A stretch of DNA of 64,000 nt from JAFDVN01 sp035758545. Its GTDB lineage: Bacteria > Acidobacteriota > Holophagae > Holophagales > Holophagaceae. Made by a program: the position numbers and the translations under genes. Below the pieces are notes generated by a model. That model did no database searches and was not told the origin of the DNA. It saw only the letters and a program-made list of their open reading frames with translations. The DNA is taken from assembly GCA_035758545.1 (NCBI GenBank), contig DASTWQ010000073.1:13260-77259 (forward strand). The letters run 5' to 3'. Below, in pieces: positions 10,124 to 17,742 of this stretch (position 1 is its first letter; each line of letters begins with the position of its first letter).

Positions 10124-11710
10124 ATGAGCCCCGGTCCCGACCTCGATCCCCGGCGCCGCCCCTGGTGGGAGGTCCCGGCCGTCGCGGCCCTGGTGCTGGC
10201 GGCGGCGAACCTCCTCCTCTGGCGATGGGCCGAGGGCCGCCGGATCACCAACGAGGAGCACATCTTCCGCGGCCGGGCGGAGCTGCTCGTCCACGACATC
10301 CAGACCCGGGTGGAGAACGACGCCGACGCCCTCCGGGCCCTGCGGGGCTTCGTCCAGGCCCAGGGCACCCCGAGCCCCGCGGGCTGGGAGGCCTTCCTGG
10401 GGTCCCTCAACGCCCGGGACCGCTACCCCGGCATCCGCAGCTTCCAGTTCGACCAGCGGGTGGACGCCGCCGCCCAGGAGGCCTTCGACCGCCGCGCCGT
10501 GGAGGAGGGCCGGCCCCGCATCTGGGACCTCCCGAACGGCCGGGGCGCGGCGCCGAGGACGGCCCCGGTCTACTACCCGATCCTCCTGACGGAACCTCCG
10601 GACCCGGCGATCCTCTCCTTCGACGCCTCCAGCCGTCCGGAGGCCTGGGCCGCCACCCAGGCGGCGGCCGGGGATTCCGGGCGCCTGGCCCTGGGGCCGC
10701 CCTTCCAGCCCCTCCAGTCCCCCGGGGCCAGGCTCCTCCCCATGGCCGCGCCGATCTTCGCGGCCACGCCCCATCCGCCGGATGCGGCGGCCCGCCGGGA
10801 GGCCCTCCGGGGCTTCGTGGTCCTGCTGCTGGATCCGGACGCCATGCTCAAGGACCTCGGCGACGGCGCCCTCCTGGACTACGAGATCCGGGACGGCGAG
10901 GCCCTCGTGCACGCCCGGGGGGGCGCCGCCGGATCCGCCGGGCTGGACCTGGTCCACCACCAGGACCTCGCCATCCATGGCCGCACCTGGACCGTCACCG
11001 TGCGCCCCACCGCCTGGTGGGGGAAGCTGGGCCGGGGGGAGTCCTGGCAGGTGCTGGGTTCGGGCCTGGCCGTGAGCCTGGGCCTGCTCGCGGCCCTGAC
11101 CGTCCTGGCCCAGGCCCGAGAACGGGCCCTGGGGCTGGTGGACCGCCGCACCCGGGAGCTGCGGGAGGCCAACCGGGCCCTGCTGGACCTCGCCACCACG
11201 GATCCCCTCACGGGCCTCCTGAACCGGCGGGCCATGGACCTGCGGCTGGCGGAGGAGGAGGCCCGGGCCGCCCGGGAGGGCACAGCCCTGGCGCTGGTCA
11301 GCGTGGACGTGGACTTCTTCAAGCACGTGAACGACAAGTACGGCCACGCCATGGGGGACGCGGTGCTGCGGGACCTGGGCCGCCTCCTGCGGGAGGCCAC
11401 CCGCCTCACGGACCATGCGGCCCGCATGGGCGGCGAGGAGTTCCTGCTGCTCTGCCCCAACACCGACGCCACCGGGGCGGCGGTGCTCGCGGAGGGCCTG
11501 CGGGCGCGGTTCGAGGCGCTGGTCCACGAGGAGGGCGGCGAGCGCATCCGCGTCACCGCCAGCTTCGGTGTCTCGGCCTCGGAGCCCGGGGCGCCGGTGG
11601 AGGCCGCCCGGCTCCTGCGCCGCTCGGACCGCGCCCTCTACCGCGCCAAGGCCGAGGGCCGGAACCGGGTGGAGGTCTGGGTGCCGCCCGTGGCGCCCGC
11701 CGAGGCCTGA
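10124..11710 (+). CDS. CHASE-domain membrane diguanylate cyclase
   Basis: A 528-residue sensor enzyme that should make cyclic di-GMP from two GTP. A membrane segment at about 17-33 and a second at about 307-328 bracket a periplasmic CHASE domain. The domain contains YPGIRSFQFDQRV and YYPILLTEPPD. After a short coiled linker comes the GGDEF domain, starting at TTDPLTGLLNRRAM. The catalytic motif is GGEEF at 436-440. An allosteric I-site RLTD sits at 427-430, exactly five residues before it, so product inhibition is expected. The start at 10124 follows a TATCCT element and has no Shine-Dalgarno, suggesting leaderless translation. The ligand of the CHASE domain is unknown. Confidence 0.9.
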   Translation: MSPGPDLDPRRRPWWEVPAVAALVLAAANLLLWRWAEGRRITNEEHIFRGRAELLVHDIQTRVENDADALRALRGFVQAQGTPSPAGWEAFLGSLNARDRYPGIRSFQFDQRVDAAAQEAFDRRAVEEGRPRIWDLPNGRGAAPRTAPVYYPILLTEPPDPAILSFDASSRPEAWAATQAAAGDSGRLALGPPFQPLQSPGARLLPMAAPIFAATPHPPDAAARREALRGFVVLLLDPDAMLKDLGDGALLDYEIRDGEALVHARGGAAGSAGLDLVHHQDLAIHGRTWTVTVRPTAWWGKLGRGESWQVLGSGLAVSLGLLAALTVLAQARERALGLVDRRTRELREANRALLDLATTDPLTGLLNRRAMDLRLAEEEARAAREGTALALVSVDVDFFKHVNDKYGHAMGDAVLRDLGRLLREATRLTDHAARMGGEEFLLLCPNTDATGAAVLAEGLRARFEALVHEEGGERIRVTASFGVSASEPGAPVEAARLLRRSDRALYRAKAEGRNRVEVWVPPVAPAEA

Positions 11711-11711
11711 G

Positions 11712-12425
11712 TCAGCCCAGGTGCTCGTGGAGGAAGGCCAGGGTGAGGGCCCGGGCCTGGCGGGCCGCGGCGCCGGAGTAGACCTGGGGGCGCATGTCGC
11801 AGTTGAAGCCGTGGTGGGCGTCGGAGATGACCAGCTCCAGGAAGGGCTTCTTCGCGGCGCGGAGGGCCTCGACGAGGACCGGCCGCTGCTCCCAGGTGAG
11901 GGTCGCGTCCAGGCCGCCCCAACAGAAGAGGTGCGGCCCGCTGAGCTTCGGCGCCCGGTCCGCGAAGGTGTGCATCATCCCGCCGTAGTAGCTGGCGGCG
12001 CAGGCCAGGGGCAGCATGGTGTTGGCCAGGTAGGCCATGCGCCCGCCCATGCAGTAGCCGATGGCGCCGAGGCCATTGCCGCCGGCCTGGCGGTCCTGGG
12101 CGAACCAGGCGCCGCAGGCCTTCACATCCGCCTCGATGGTCTCCAGGGTCATGAGGCCCATCTGCGCCTTCACCGCCGGCATGTCGTCGTAGGGGAAGGT
12201 GCGGCCCGGCGCCGTGCGGTGATAGAGCTCCGGGGCCAGGGCCACGAAGCCCTCCGCCGCGAACTTCTCGCAGAGCTCCTGGATGTGCTCGTTGACGCCG
12301 AAGGCCTCCTGGAAGACGAGGAGCCCCGGCGCCTTCGCCCGGCCCTCGGGCCGCGCCAGCCAGGCGCGCATGCGGGTGCCGTCCGCCACCTCGAGTTCGA
12401 TCCAGCTTCCGTCCGGCATCTGCAT
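11712..12425 (-). CDS. Dienelactone hydrolase family protein
   Basis: A 237-residue alpha/beta hydrolase. The nucleophile elbow is GAIGYCMGG, with cysteine in the nucleophile position as in true dienelactone hydrolases. The catalytic histidine is in ISDAHHGFNCD near the C-terminus, and the acid should lie just before it. The start MQMPDGSW at 12425 has AGGAGG 5 nt upstream. The gene converges on the diguanylate cyclase gene (1-nt gap) and diverges from nadC across only 28 bp. The physiological substrate is unclear; many family members are not in chlorocatechol pathways. Confidence 0.87.
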   Translation of the reverse strand: MQMPDGSWIELEVADGTRMRAWLARPEGRAKAPGLLVFQEAFGVNEHIQELCEKFAAEGFVALAPELYHRTAPGRTFPYDDMPAVKAQMGLMTLETIEADVKACGAWFAQDRQAGGNGLGAIGYCMGGRMAYLANTMLPLACAASYYGGMMHTFADRAPKLSGPHLFCWGGLDATLTWEQRPVLVEALRAAKKPFLELVISDAHHGFNCDMRPQVYSGAAARQARALTLAFLHEHLG

Positions 12426-12440
12426 GGGGCCTCCTGCCAG

Positions 12441-12447
12441 TAGACTA
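12441..12447. promoter_or_regulatory. Overlapping divergent -10 hexamers for nadC and the dienelactone hydrolase gene
   Basis: The sequence TAGACTA reads TAGACT (12441-12446) on the plus strand and TAGTCT (12447-12442) on the minus strand. It lies in a 28-bp gap between two divergent starts. The plus-strand copy ends 7 nt before the nadC start, which has no Shine-Dalgarno. Confidence 0.4.
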
Positions 12448-12453
12448 GTCCCC

Positions 12454-13302
12454 ATGTTCAATGCGCCGCACCCTGAGAGCTACCGGGACGCCCTCCGCGC
12501 CTTCCTCCGGGAGGACTGGGGCACCCAGGACTGGACCACGGCCTCCGTGCCGGACCGGCCCATGACGGGCCGCATCCGCGCCAAGTCGGACCTGGTGCTG
12601 GCGGGCCTGCCGGTGGCCGCGGAGGTCATGCGGATCGTGGATCCGGCGGTCCGCATCGACCTCCGGGCCCAGGACGGGGACAAGGTCGGGCCCGGCGCAG
12701 AGGTCATGGCCTTCGAGGGCTCCAGCCACGGCATCCTCCTGGCCGAGCGGATGATGCTGAACCTGCTCCAGCGCCTCTCGGGCACGGCCACCCTCACCCG
12801 CGCCTTCGTGGACGCGGTGGCGGGCACGGGCGCCCGGATCCTCGACACCCGCAAGACCACGCCGGGCCTCAAGCTGCTGGAGAAGTACGCCGTGCGCTGC
12901 GGCGGCGGCGTGAACCACCGGCTGGGCCTCGGCGACGGCGTGCTCCTGAAGGAGAACCACCTCGCCGCCATGGGCGGCATCAAGCCCGCGGTGGAGGCCG
13001 CCCGGGCCTCGGCGCCGAACCTGGTCCGCATCGAGGTGGAGGTGGAGCGCCTGGAGCAGCTGGCGGAGTGCCTAGCCCTGCCCGAGGTGGATGGCGTGCT
13101 GCTGGACAACATGGAGCTGTCCACCCTGGCGGAGGCCGTCCAGATGCGGAACCGCAGCGGCCGGCACCTCTTCCTGGAGGCCAGCGGCAACCTCAGCCTG
13201 GAGCGCGCCCGCCCCGTGGCCGAGACCGGCGTGGACTTCCTCAGCGTCGGCGCCCTCACCCACAGCGCCCCGTCGGCGGACCTGAGCCTGAGGCTGGACT
13301 AG
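12454..13302 (+). CDS. nadC: Nicotinate-nucleotide pyrophosphorylase (carboxylating)
   Basis: A 282-residue quinolinate phosphoribosyltransferase. It converts quinolinate and PRPP to nicotinate mononucleotide, CO2 and pyrophosphate in de novo NAD synthesis. Signature stretches are LLQRLSGTATLT, DTRKTTPGLKLLEKYAV, GGGVNHRLGLGDGVLLKENHL, VLLDNM and EASGNLSLERA, with a C-terminal SVGALTHSAPSADLSL. Length is typical. The start at 12454 gives the usual N-terminus and is preceded by TAGACT rather than a ribosome-binding site, so the transcript may be leaderless. nadA and nadB are not nearby. Confidence 0.96.
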   Translation: MFNAPHPESYRDALRAFLREDWGTQDWTTASVPDRPMTGRIRAKSDLVLAGLPVAAEVMRIVDPAVRIDLRAQDGDKVGPGAEVMAFEGSSHGILLAERMMLNLLQRLSGTATLTRAFVDAVAGTGARILDTRKTTPGLKLLEKYAVRCGGGVNHRLGLGDGVLLKENHLAAMGGIKPAVEAARASAPNLVRIEVEVERLEQLAECLALPEVDGVLLDNMELSTLAEAVQMRNRSGRHLFLEASGNLSLERARPVAETGVDFLSVGALTHSAPSADLSLRLD

Positions 13303-13308
13303 GTACTC

Positions 13309-13857
13309 ATGCTTCGCAGCGATGGCAGGCAGGTGACGCTGAAGCAGGATCGTTTTCACCTGGACCGGGTCTGGAAACGAGAACCGGAGCCTGGAACCGT
13401 CCAGTACTACTTCGGGTGGCGCACATCCGTCGCTCAGGCCCTACGTCTGCTTGAGCCAGATACCGACTTCACTCTTACGGACATCGGAATGTGGGGGGAT
13501 CTAGGCTGGATCGACCTGAAGCGAGTACCAAGCCTCCAGACGGTTGGAGAGGCGCTCGATTGGCTGCTGAGCCATCCGGATCACCATTCGGACCTGGTCA
13601 ATTTCGATTGCCGGATCGCCGGTGAATTTGACCTGTGCAGCCATGATGATGCAGAGGTGACACTGCAAGGACCCGCGGGTGAGTTGATCGAGAGATGGGC
13701 GGGTGCTCTGTTCCTCAGCCGTGGATTTGAAGCCACGATGATGCTGAATCTCATGCAAGAGAATCTCGGGAAGTGCATTGCGATAGAGGCGCCGTCCCAG
13801 ATCCTAGGGATCTACGAGACCCTCGATGAATGCAATGAGGCTCATCCAGAGAAGTAG
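13309..13857 (+). CDS. Hypothetical protein in lower-GC sequence
   Basis: A 182-residue soluble protein without signal peptide or membrane segment. Tryptophan-rich and acidic stretches such as TDIGMWGDLGWIDL and DEALDWLL-type helices are visible, but no known family is recognised. Base composition is clearly less GC-rich than nadC before it and the stress-protein gene after it, which suggests recent acquisition. The start at 13309 is 6 nt after nadC, with a weak GGTACTC upstream. An immunity-type or other accessory role is conceivable, but nothing in the sequence proves it. No attC-like palindrome borders it, unlike the island at 16-18.5 kb. Confidence 0.55.
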   Translation: MLRSDGRQVTLKQDRFHLDRVWKREPEPGTVQYYFGWRTSVAQALRLLEPDTDFTLTDIGMWGDLGWIDLKRVPSLQTVGEALDWLLSHPDHHSDLVNFDCRIAGEFDLCSHDDAEVTLQGPAGELIERWAGALFLSRGFEATMMLNLMQENLGKCIAIEAPSQILGIYETLDECNEAHPEK

Positions 13858-13870
13858 GACTGGGACCAGC

Positions 13871-13910
13871 GTGTCTCCGTGGATCTCCGCTCCTCCGCGG
13901 CCTCCGCGTA
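13871..13910. repeat. Short intergenic CTCCGCG-type repeat
   Basis: Between the orphan gene and the stress-protein gene lies a run of variants of CTCCGTGGATCTCCGC and CTCCGCGGCCTCCGCG. It is a low-complexity, partly palindromic stretch of the type dispersed in intergenic DNA. No coding potential is seen. Confidence 0.4.
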
Positions 13911-13932
13911 AGTTGTTTTCGCCCCTGAAGAT

Positions 13933-14361
13933 TTATTTTCCTTCGTCCGCCCGCACCACGAGCACGTCGCAGGGGGCGTGGCGGACCACCCGGGCGGCGG
14001 TGCTCCCGAAGAGGAGGCGGGCCAGGGCCGTGTGGCCCACCTGGGCGACGACGAGGAGGGTGTCCGGGCCGCAGGCGCTGACCAGCTCCTCCGCCGGGGA
14101 GCCCCAGACCACCTTGGTTGCGGCCCCCGGGAGAGCCTTCACCCAGTCCGCCAGCTGCTCCCGGGCCTGCTCCTCCAGGCTCTGGAGCCAGGCGGGGTCC
14201 GGCAGGGCGATCTGGGCCTCGGGCAGGAGGGGCGCCGGGGGCTGCAGCACGTGGAGGGCCGTGAGGGGCACGCCCAGGCGGCTGGCCCAGGCGGCGCCCC
14301 GGTCCAGGGCCAGGCGGCTGGCGGCGGAGAAGTCCACGCCCACGAGGACGGACTGGATCAT
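13933..14361 (-). CDS. Universal stress protein (UspA family)
   Basis: A 142-residue single-domain Usp fold. The N-terminus IQSVLVGVDFSAASRLALDRGA matches the first strand and helix. The C-terminal GHTALARLLFGSTAARVVRHAPCDVLVVR carries the G-2x-G-9x-G(S/T)-type nucleotide-binding pattern (GH-x-LFGSTA). It probably binds ATP and acts in stress adaptation; the specific role is unknown. The start at 14361 has GGAGG 6 nt upstream. The gene is divergent from the first pirin gene, and the gap between them holds two inverted repeats. Confidence 0.9.
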   Translation of the reverse strand: MIQSVLVGVDFSAASRLALDRGAAWASRLGVPLTALHVLQPPAPLLPEAQIALPDPAWLQSLEEQAREQLADWVKALPGAATKVVWGSPAEELVSACGPDTLLVVAQVGHTALARLLFGSTAARVVRHAPCDVLVVRADEGK

Positions 14362-14381
14362 GGCGGCCTCCGGGATGCTGT

Positions 14382-14404
14382 CCCCCAGGGTAGGCTCCTG
14401 GGGG
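14382..14404. repeat. 8-bp-arm inverted repeat between stress-protein and pirin genes
   Basis: Arms CCCCCAGG and CCTGGGGG are perfectly complementary around a 7-nt centre. The element lies just upstream of the minus-strand stress-protein gene. It could be an operator or a leader hairpin. Confidence 0.45.
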
Positions 14405-14419
14405 AATGCCGGCAGGGGC

Positions 14420-14441
14420 TTGAAAAAGGTGTTCAAACACC
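14420..14441. promoter_or_regulatory. Inverted repeats upstream of the pirin pair, possible operator
   Basis: Two overlapping inverted repeats lie 26-47 nt before the first pirin start: TTGAA-N7-TTCAA (14420-14436) and GGTGTT-CA-AACACC (14428-14441). They are AT-richer than the surroundings. A repressor site for the pirin genes is likely, but the regulator is not identified. Confidence 0.4.
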
Positions 14442-14466
14442 CAAACTGGATCCCGGGAGGCTTCCC

Positions 14467-15165
14467 ATGCGCGTCCTTCGCCCCGCCGCCGCGCGCGGCC
14501 ACTTCGACTTCGGCTGGCTCGACACCCACCACAGCTTCGCCTTCGGCGAGTACTTCGATCCCGAGCACCTGCAGTTCAGCGACCTCCGGGTCCTCAACGA
14601 GGACCGGGTGAAGCCGGGCAAGGGCTTCGGCACCCACGGCCACCGGGACATGGAGATCCTCACCTGGGTGCTGGAGGGCGCCCTGGAGCACCAGGACTCC
14701 CTCGGCAGCCGCGGCGTCATCCGGCCCCTGCAGGCCCAGGTCATGAGCGCGGGCACCGGCATCCGCCACAGCGAGTTCAACGCCTCGGAGACCGAGCCCG
14801 TCCACTTCCTCCAGATCTGGATCCTGCCGGAGGCCCAGGGCCTGGCGCCCCGCTACGGCCAGGTGGACTTCCGCCCCGAGGAGTTCGCCGGCCGCTGGCG
14901 CCTCATCGCCAGCCGGGACGGCGCCGACGGCTCCGCGGTGATCCACCAGGACGTCCGCATCCACGCCGCCCGGCTCGCCAAGGACATCGCGCTCCCCCGG
15001 GAGCTGGATCCCGCCCGCCGCTACTGGCTGCAGGTGGCCAAGGGCGCCGTGCAGGCCGATGGCCAGGCCCTGGCCGCCGGTGACGGGCTGGCCATCTCGT
15101 CCGAGACCGCCCTCACCCTCGTGGCAGACTCCGAGGTGGACGTCCTCCTCTTCGATCTGAGGTGA
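14467..15165 (+). CDS. Pirin family protein (YhhW-like)
   Basis: A 232-residue bicupin. The N-terminal cupin carries the metal-binding pattern HGHRDMEILTWVLEG plus GTGIRHSEFN, typical of YhhW-type pirins. These have been linked to quercetin dioxygenase activity in vitro. The C-terminal cupin is the shorter, non-canonical half. The start at 14467 has GGGAGG upstream. A second pirin follows after 4 nt, so the two are probably co-transcribed. The real substrate is unknown. Pirins respond to redox or xenobiotic stress in some bacteria, which would fit the neighbouring stress protein, but this is inference. Confidence 0.92.
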   Translation: MRVLRPAAARGHFDFGWLDTHHSFAFGEYFDPEHLQFSDLRVLNEDRVKPGKGFGTHGHRDMEILTWVLEGALEHQDSLGSRGVIRPLQAQVMSAGTGIRHSEFNASETEPVHFLQIWILPEAQGLAPRYGQVDFRPEEFAGRWRLIASRDGADGSAVIHQDVRIHAARLAKDIALPRELDPARRYWLQVAKGAVQADGQALAAGDGLAISSETALTLVADSEVDVLLFDLR

Positions 15166-15169
15166 GCCC

Positions 15170-16018
15170 ATGGCCCCCCGCGCGATCCGCACCCTCGTCA
15201 CCGGCCGGCCCACCCAGGACGGCAACGGCGTGCCCCTCACCCGGGTGCTGCCGAACCCCGCCCTGGGCCGGCTGGACCCCTTCCTCATGCTGGACCACTT
15301 CGGCCCGCTCACGCTGCCGCCCGGCAGCGACGCGGGCTTCCCGCCCCATCCCCACAAGGGCTTCATGACCTACACCTACCTGGTGCAGGGCGCCTTCCGC
15401 CACCGGGACAGCCGCGGCGGCCACGGCCTCCTCGCCCCCGGCGGCGCCCAGCTCATGGTGGCGGGCCGCGGCATCGTCCACGAGGAGATGCCCGTGCCCG
15501 AACATCTCGAGACCGGCGGCGCCATCGAAGGCTTCCAGCTCTGGATCAACCTGGCCAAGGCCCACAAGGGCATGGAGCCCGGCTACACGGACCTGCCCGC
15601 GGAGGTGCTGGCCTGGCGGCCCATCCCCGGCGGCCGGCTCAAGGCCCTGGCGGGATCCTGGCTCGGCGAGGCGGATCCCATCTCCGTGCCCACGCCCTTC
15701 GCCTACGCCCATGTGGAGCTGGAGCCCGGCGCCCGCTTCGACCACCCGATCCCCGCGGGCTGGAACGCCGCGGTCTTCGTGCTGGAGGGCGCCGCCTCGA
15801 TCGCCGGCGGGACCGCCGGGAAGGACCAGCTCGCGGTGCTCGACACGGAGGGCGACCTCGTCCTGGAGGCGCCCGAGGGCGCCGCCGTCCTCGTCTTCGC
15901 GGGCCAGCCCCTGAACGAACCCGTCGCCCAGTACGGCCCCTTCGTCATGACCACCGAGGCCGAGCTGGAGCAGGCCTTCCAGGAGTTCCGCCGCGGGGCG
16001 ATGGGCTCCCTGCACTGA
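15170..16018 (+). CDS. Pirin family protein (longer class)
   Basis: A 282-residue bicupin with a classical pirin N-terminus. Visible motifs include FLMLDHFGP, FPPHPHKGFMTYTYLVQGAF and VAGRGIVHEEMP, whose histidines and glutamate should bind iron. The C-terminal cupin contains GWNAAVFVLEGAASIAGG and the pirin closing segment GQPLNEPVAQYGPFVM. It starts 4 nt after the shorter pirin and ends facing the small membrane-protein gene. The two pirins are of different subclasses, so this is not a simple tandem duplication. Confidence 0.93.
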   Translation: MAPRAIRTLVTGRPTQDGNGVPLTRVLPNPALGRLDPFLMLDHFGPLTLPPGSDAGFPPHPHKGFMTYTYLVQGAFRHRDSRGGHGLLAPGGAQLMVAGRGIVHEEMPVPEHLETGGAIEGFQLWINLAKAHKGMEPGYTDLPAEVLAWRPIPGGRLKALAGSWLGEADPISVPTPFAYAHVELEPGARFDHPIPAGWNAAVFVLEGAASIAGGTAGKDQLAVLDTEGDLVLEAPEGAAVLVFAGQPLNEPVAQYGPFVMTTEAELEQAFQEFRRGAMGSLH

Positions 16019-16041
16019 CCTTCAGGAAGCCGCGCTTCGGG

Positions 16042-16230
16042 CTACTTCGAACGTGCCCAGACCAGCGCCACGATGGCGCCGCCAAGACACATACCGGTGC
16101 CGATGAGATGCACGAAATCCACCGCTCGAATTTGGGCGAGGGTCGGGCGGGCGAGCATGCTGACAAGGCCTAAGAGACCAAAACCTGCGAGTACGAAGGC
16201 GACCCGAAGGGATTCACGGCGTGAGCTCAT
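16042..16230 (-). CDS. Small two-helix membrane protein, last gene of the cassette island
   Basis: A 62-residue protein, with hydrophobic segments at about 10-28 and 38-58 (HLIGTGMCLGGAIVALVW). No family is recognised. It is the most downstream gene of a minus-strand series separated by attC-like palindromes; its start lies about 52 nt beyond the core site GTTAGGC. A longer reading from the GTG at 16290 would begin inside the attC site and is less likely. A GAGG-rich stretch upstream is a weak ribosome-binding site. No attC is seen after its stop at 16042, so the array may end here. Confidence 0.5.
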   Translation of the reverse strand: MSSRRESLRVAFVLAGFGLLGLVSMLARPTLAQIRAVDFVHLIGTGMCLGGAIVALVWARSK

Positions 16231-16281
16231 GGATGAGCACCCCTCAAGCGTGGTGGATGGGAAGTCGGAACGATAGGTGCT

Positions 16282-16349
16282 GCCTAACACCCGGCATGTA
16301 GCCGGCGCCTGCAGTTTTGCGCGCGTCGGCTACTTGCCAGACATTAGCC
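16282..16349 (-). repeat. attC-like recombination site 1 (integron cassette)
   Basis: Read on the minus strand, a 68-bp imperfect palindrome begins with GGCTAAT and ends with the canonical core GTTAGGC (GTTRRRY). Inner arms GGCAAGTAGCCG and CGGCTACATGCC pair with one mismatch. It begins 1 nt after the stop codon of the upstream cassette gene, as in gene cassettes. Confidence 0.75.
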
Positions 16350-16350
16350 G

Positions 16351-17151
16351 TCATTGTTTATCTTCTCGCGAGCGTCTCAGCGCCTGGGCTTCATTCAGAA
16401 TGTCTTCACGCGCTTCCCGCTCAAAGTTCTCAAGCTTGAGGCGCTCGAAGCCTTCAGGGTTGCGCTCGCAGTGATAATGATGGTGACGCATACGCGCCTC
16501 TTCTGCTTCCCTTTGCGCCTCCGCCTTCGACTTTGGCCACTTACCCATAAGCCGAAGCGCTTTTTCTACAGCTTTATATAGGCTGTAAATTAGCACTATG
16601 ACGCCCAGCCAGTCACTCCACCACTCAAGAATCGCGACGCATGCTGGAACCAGTGCGGCCCAGGCGAAAACGATCCACCACCCTAGGCGCAGGTGCTTTG
16701 CTTTCTCCAGGGCTTGCCCCCGCAGGTGCTGCTTGGTCCTAAACGGAATACCGGCGTAGATCCTTTTGAGGTACGAGACGTCGAGCGCATTCTTGGGGAG
16801 CTCATCGTTCGTTAGCAAGCGCCATTCAGAAATTATCGCATTTGTCTTGGCGTCAAAGTATCCAATCAGGTGGCTGCAGGACCGGTAACTTTCAAGGCAT
16901 ATTAGGCTTCCTGTGTCATCGAAAGCAGAGACCATGATCGGTACTGGGTATCGCTCCAACCATGCGACTAGTTCTGTCTCCATCGTCGCTGCAATGTCTT
17001 CCGGCGCTTTGGCCATATCGAGAACGACAATCTGGACTGTTGCAAATTGGTGCCCTGAGATCGGCGGGTGGTATTCAACGAAGTACCAGCCTCGGTCTTC
17101 TTTCGTTGCATCGAAGAACAGCTGATGCGTCTCCGGCATTGGAATGCCCAT
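16351..17151 (-). CDS. Hypothetical membrane protein, integron cassette gene
   Basis: A 266-residue protein of unknown family. Residues 1 to about 150 are soluble-looking, with a beta-rich stretch SGHQFATVQIVVLDM and the cysteines CLESYRSCSHL. Two hydrophobic segments follow, at about 157-177 and 180-194. The rest is a highly charged, probably helical tail (EAQREAEEARMRHHHYH). Composition is close to 52% GC by eye, far below the flanks. It starts 6 nt after one attC-like core and stops 1 nt before the next, so it is a complete cassette. There is no clear ribosome-binding site; an in-frame ATG at 17139 is an alternative start. Confidence 0.65.
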   Translation of the reverse strand: MGIPMPETHQLFFDATKEDRGWYFVEYHPPISGHQFATVQIVVLDMAKAPEDIAATMETELVAWLERYPVPIMVSAFDDTGSLICLESYRSCSHLIGYFDAKTNAIISEWRLLTNDELPKNALDVSYLKRIYAGIPFRTKQHLRGQALEKAKHLRLGWWIVFAWAALVPACVAILEWWSDWLGVIVLIYSLYKAVEKALRLMGKWPKSKAEAQREAEEARMRHHHYHCERNPEGFERLKLENFEREAREDILNEAQALRRSREDKQ

Positions 17152-17157
17152 AATGAC

Positions 17158-17223
17158 GGCTAACGGTGGTAGTAAGTGGATCCGCCGCGACGCGGTGGGG
17201 TCCGCTTGGGAGATAGGTTAGGC
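17158..17223 (-). repeat. attC-like recombination site 2 (integron cassette)
   Basis: A 66-bp imperfect palindrome, on the minus strand running from GCCTAAC (fits RYYYAAC) to GTTAGCC (one mismatch to GTTRRRY). Inner arms AAGCGGACCCC and GGATCCACTT pair with few mismatches, and CCGCG-T-CGCGG closes the tip. It lies between two minus-strand cassette genes. Confidence 0.75.
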
Positions 17224-17245
17224 ATTTGAGCCTCGCCGAATTTGA

Positions 17246-17686
17246 TTAACCCTGACGATCTTGATTGCCTTCTGTATTGGCAGAGCTATTCGTAGAGATG
17301 CTCTTAGAAATAGCAAACCCTGCCACAGCAGAGAGGATCGGCAACCCCGCTTCTGCGCTGATTGCCTTGGTGAGGAGGAGTAAGGCAAGGATGATTACAA
17401 TCAATACGGCAACAACAACCTGCAGGTAAGTAGTCCAAAATTCGTTCCGACGCAGGAGAAAGTCTTTGTTTGAATCAACAAAATGCCTCGGCAGATTCGC
17501 ACGAAATCCAATGCCCGACGCGTAATTGAGGAATCGATCCATGATTTCCATCCATTCATATCGACTGCCAAGGATGGATTGATCGGCGAGGTATCTCCCA
17601 AAGCGGAAGATGCACCAAAGCGCAAACGTGCCGATGAAAAGTACGATGGTGCAGTACCAGGTGGTTGGTGACTCGAACCAGGTCAT
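17246..17686 (-). CDS. Hypothetical three-helix membrane protein, integron cassette gene
   Basis: A 146-residue protein with predicted membrane segments at about 9-27, 88-107 and 113-129. A soluble loop (GSRYEWMEIMDRFLNYASG) and a polar serine- and asparagine-rich tail complete it. No family is recognised. The start at 17686 is chosen over an upstream TTG because AAGGAG lies 8 nt before the ATG. The stop is about 22 nt before attC-like site 2. GC content is low compared with the chromosome. Membrane proteins of unknown function are frequent cassette cargo. Confidence 0.62.
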   Translation of the reverse strand: MTWFESPTTWYCTIVLFIGTFALWCIFRFGRYLADQSILGSRYEWMEIMDRFLNYASGIGFRANLPRHFVDSNKDFLLRRNEFWTTYLQVVVAVLIVIILALLLLTKAISAEAGLPILSAVAGFAISKSISTNSSANTEGNQDRQG

Positions 17687-17742
17687 TACTCGATCTCCTT
17701 GTTTCAATTTTGAGTTGAGACAGCACGCATCATCCAGATGCT

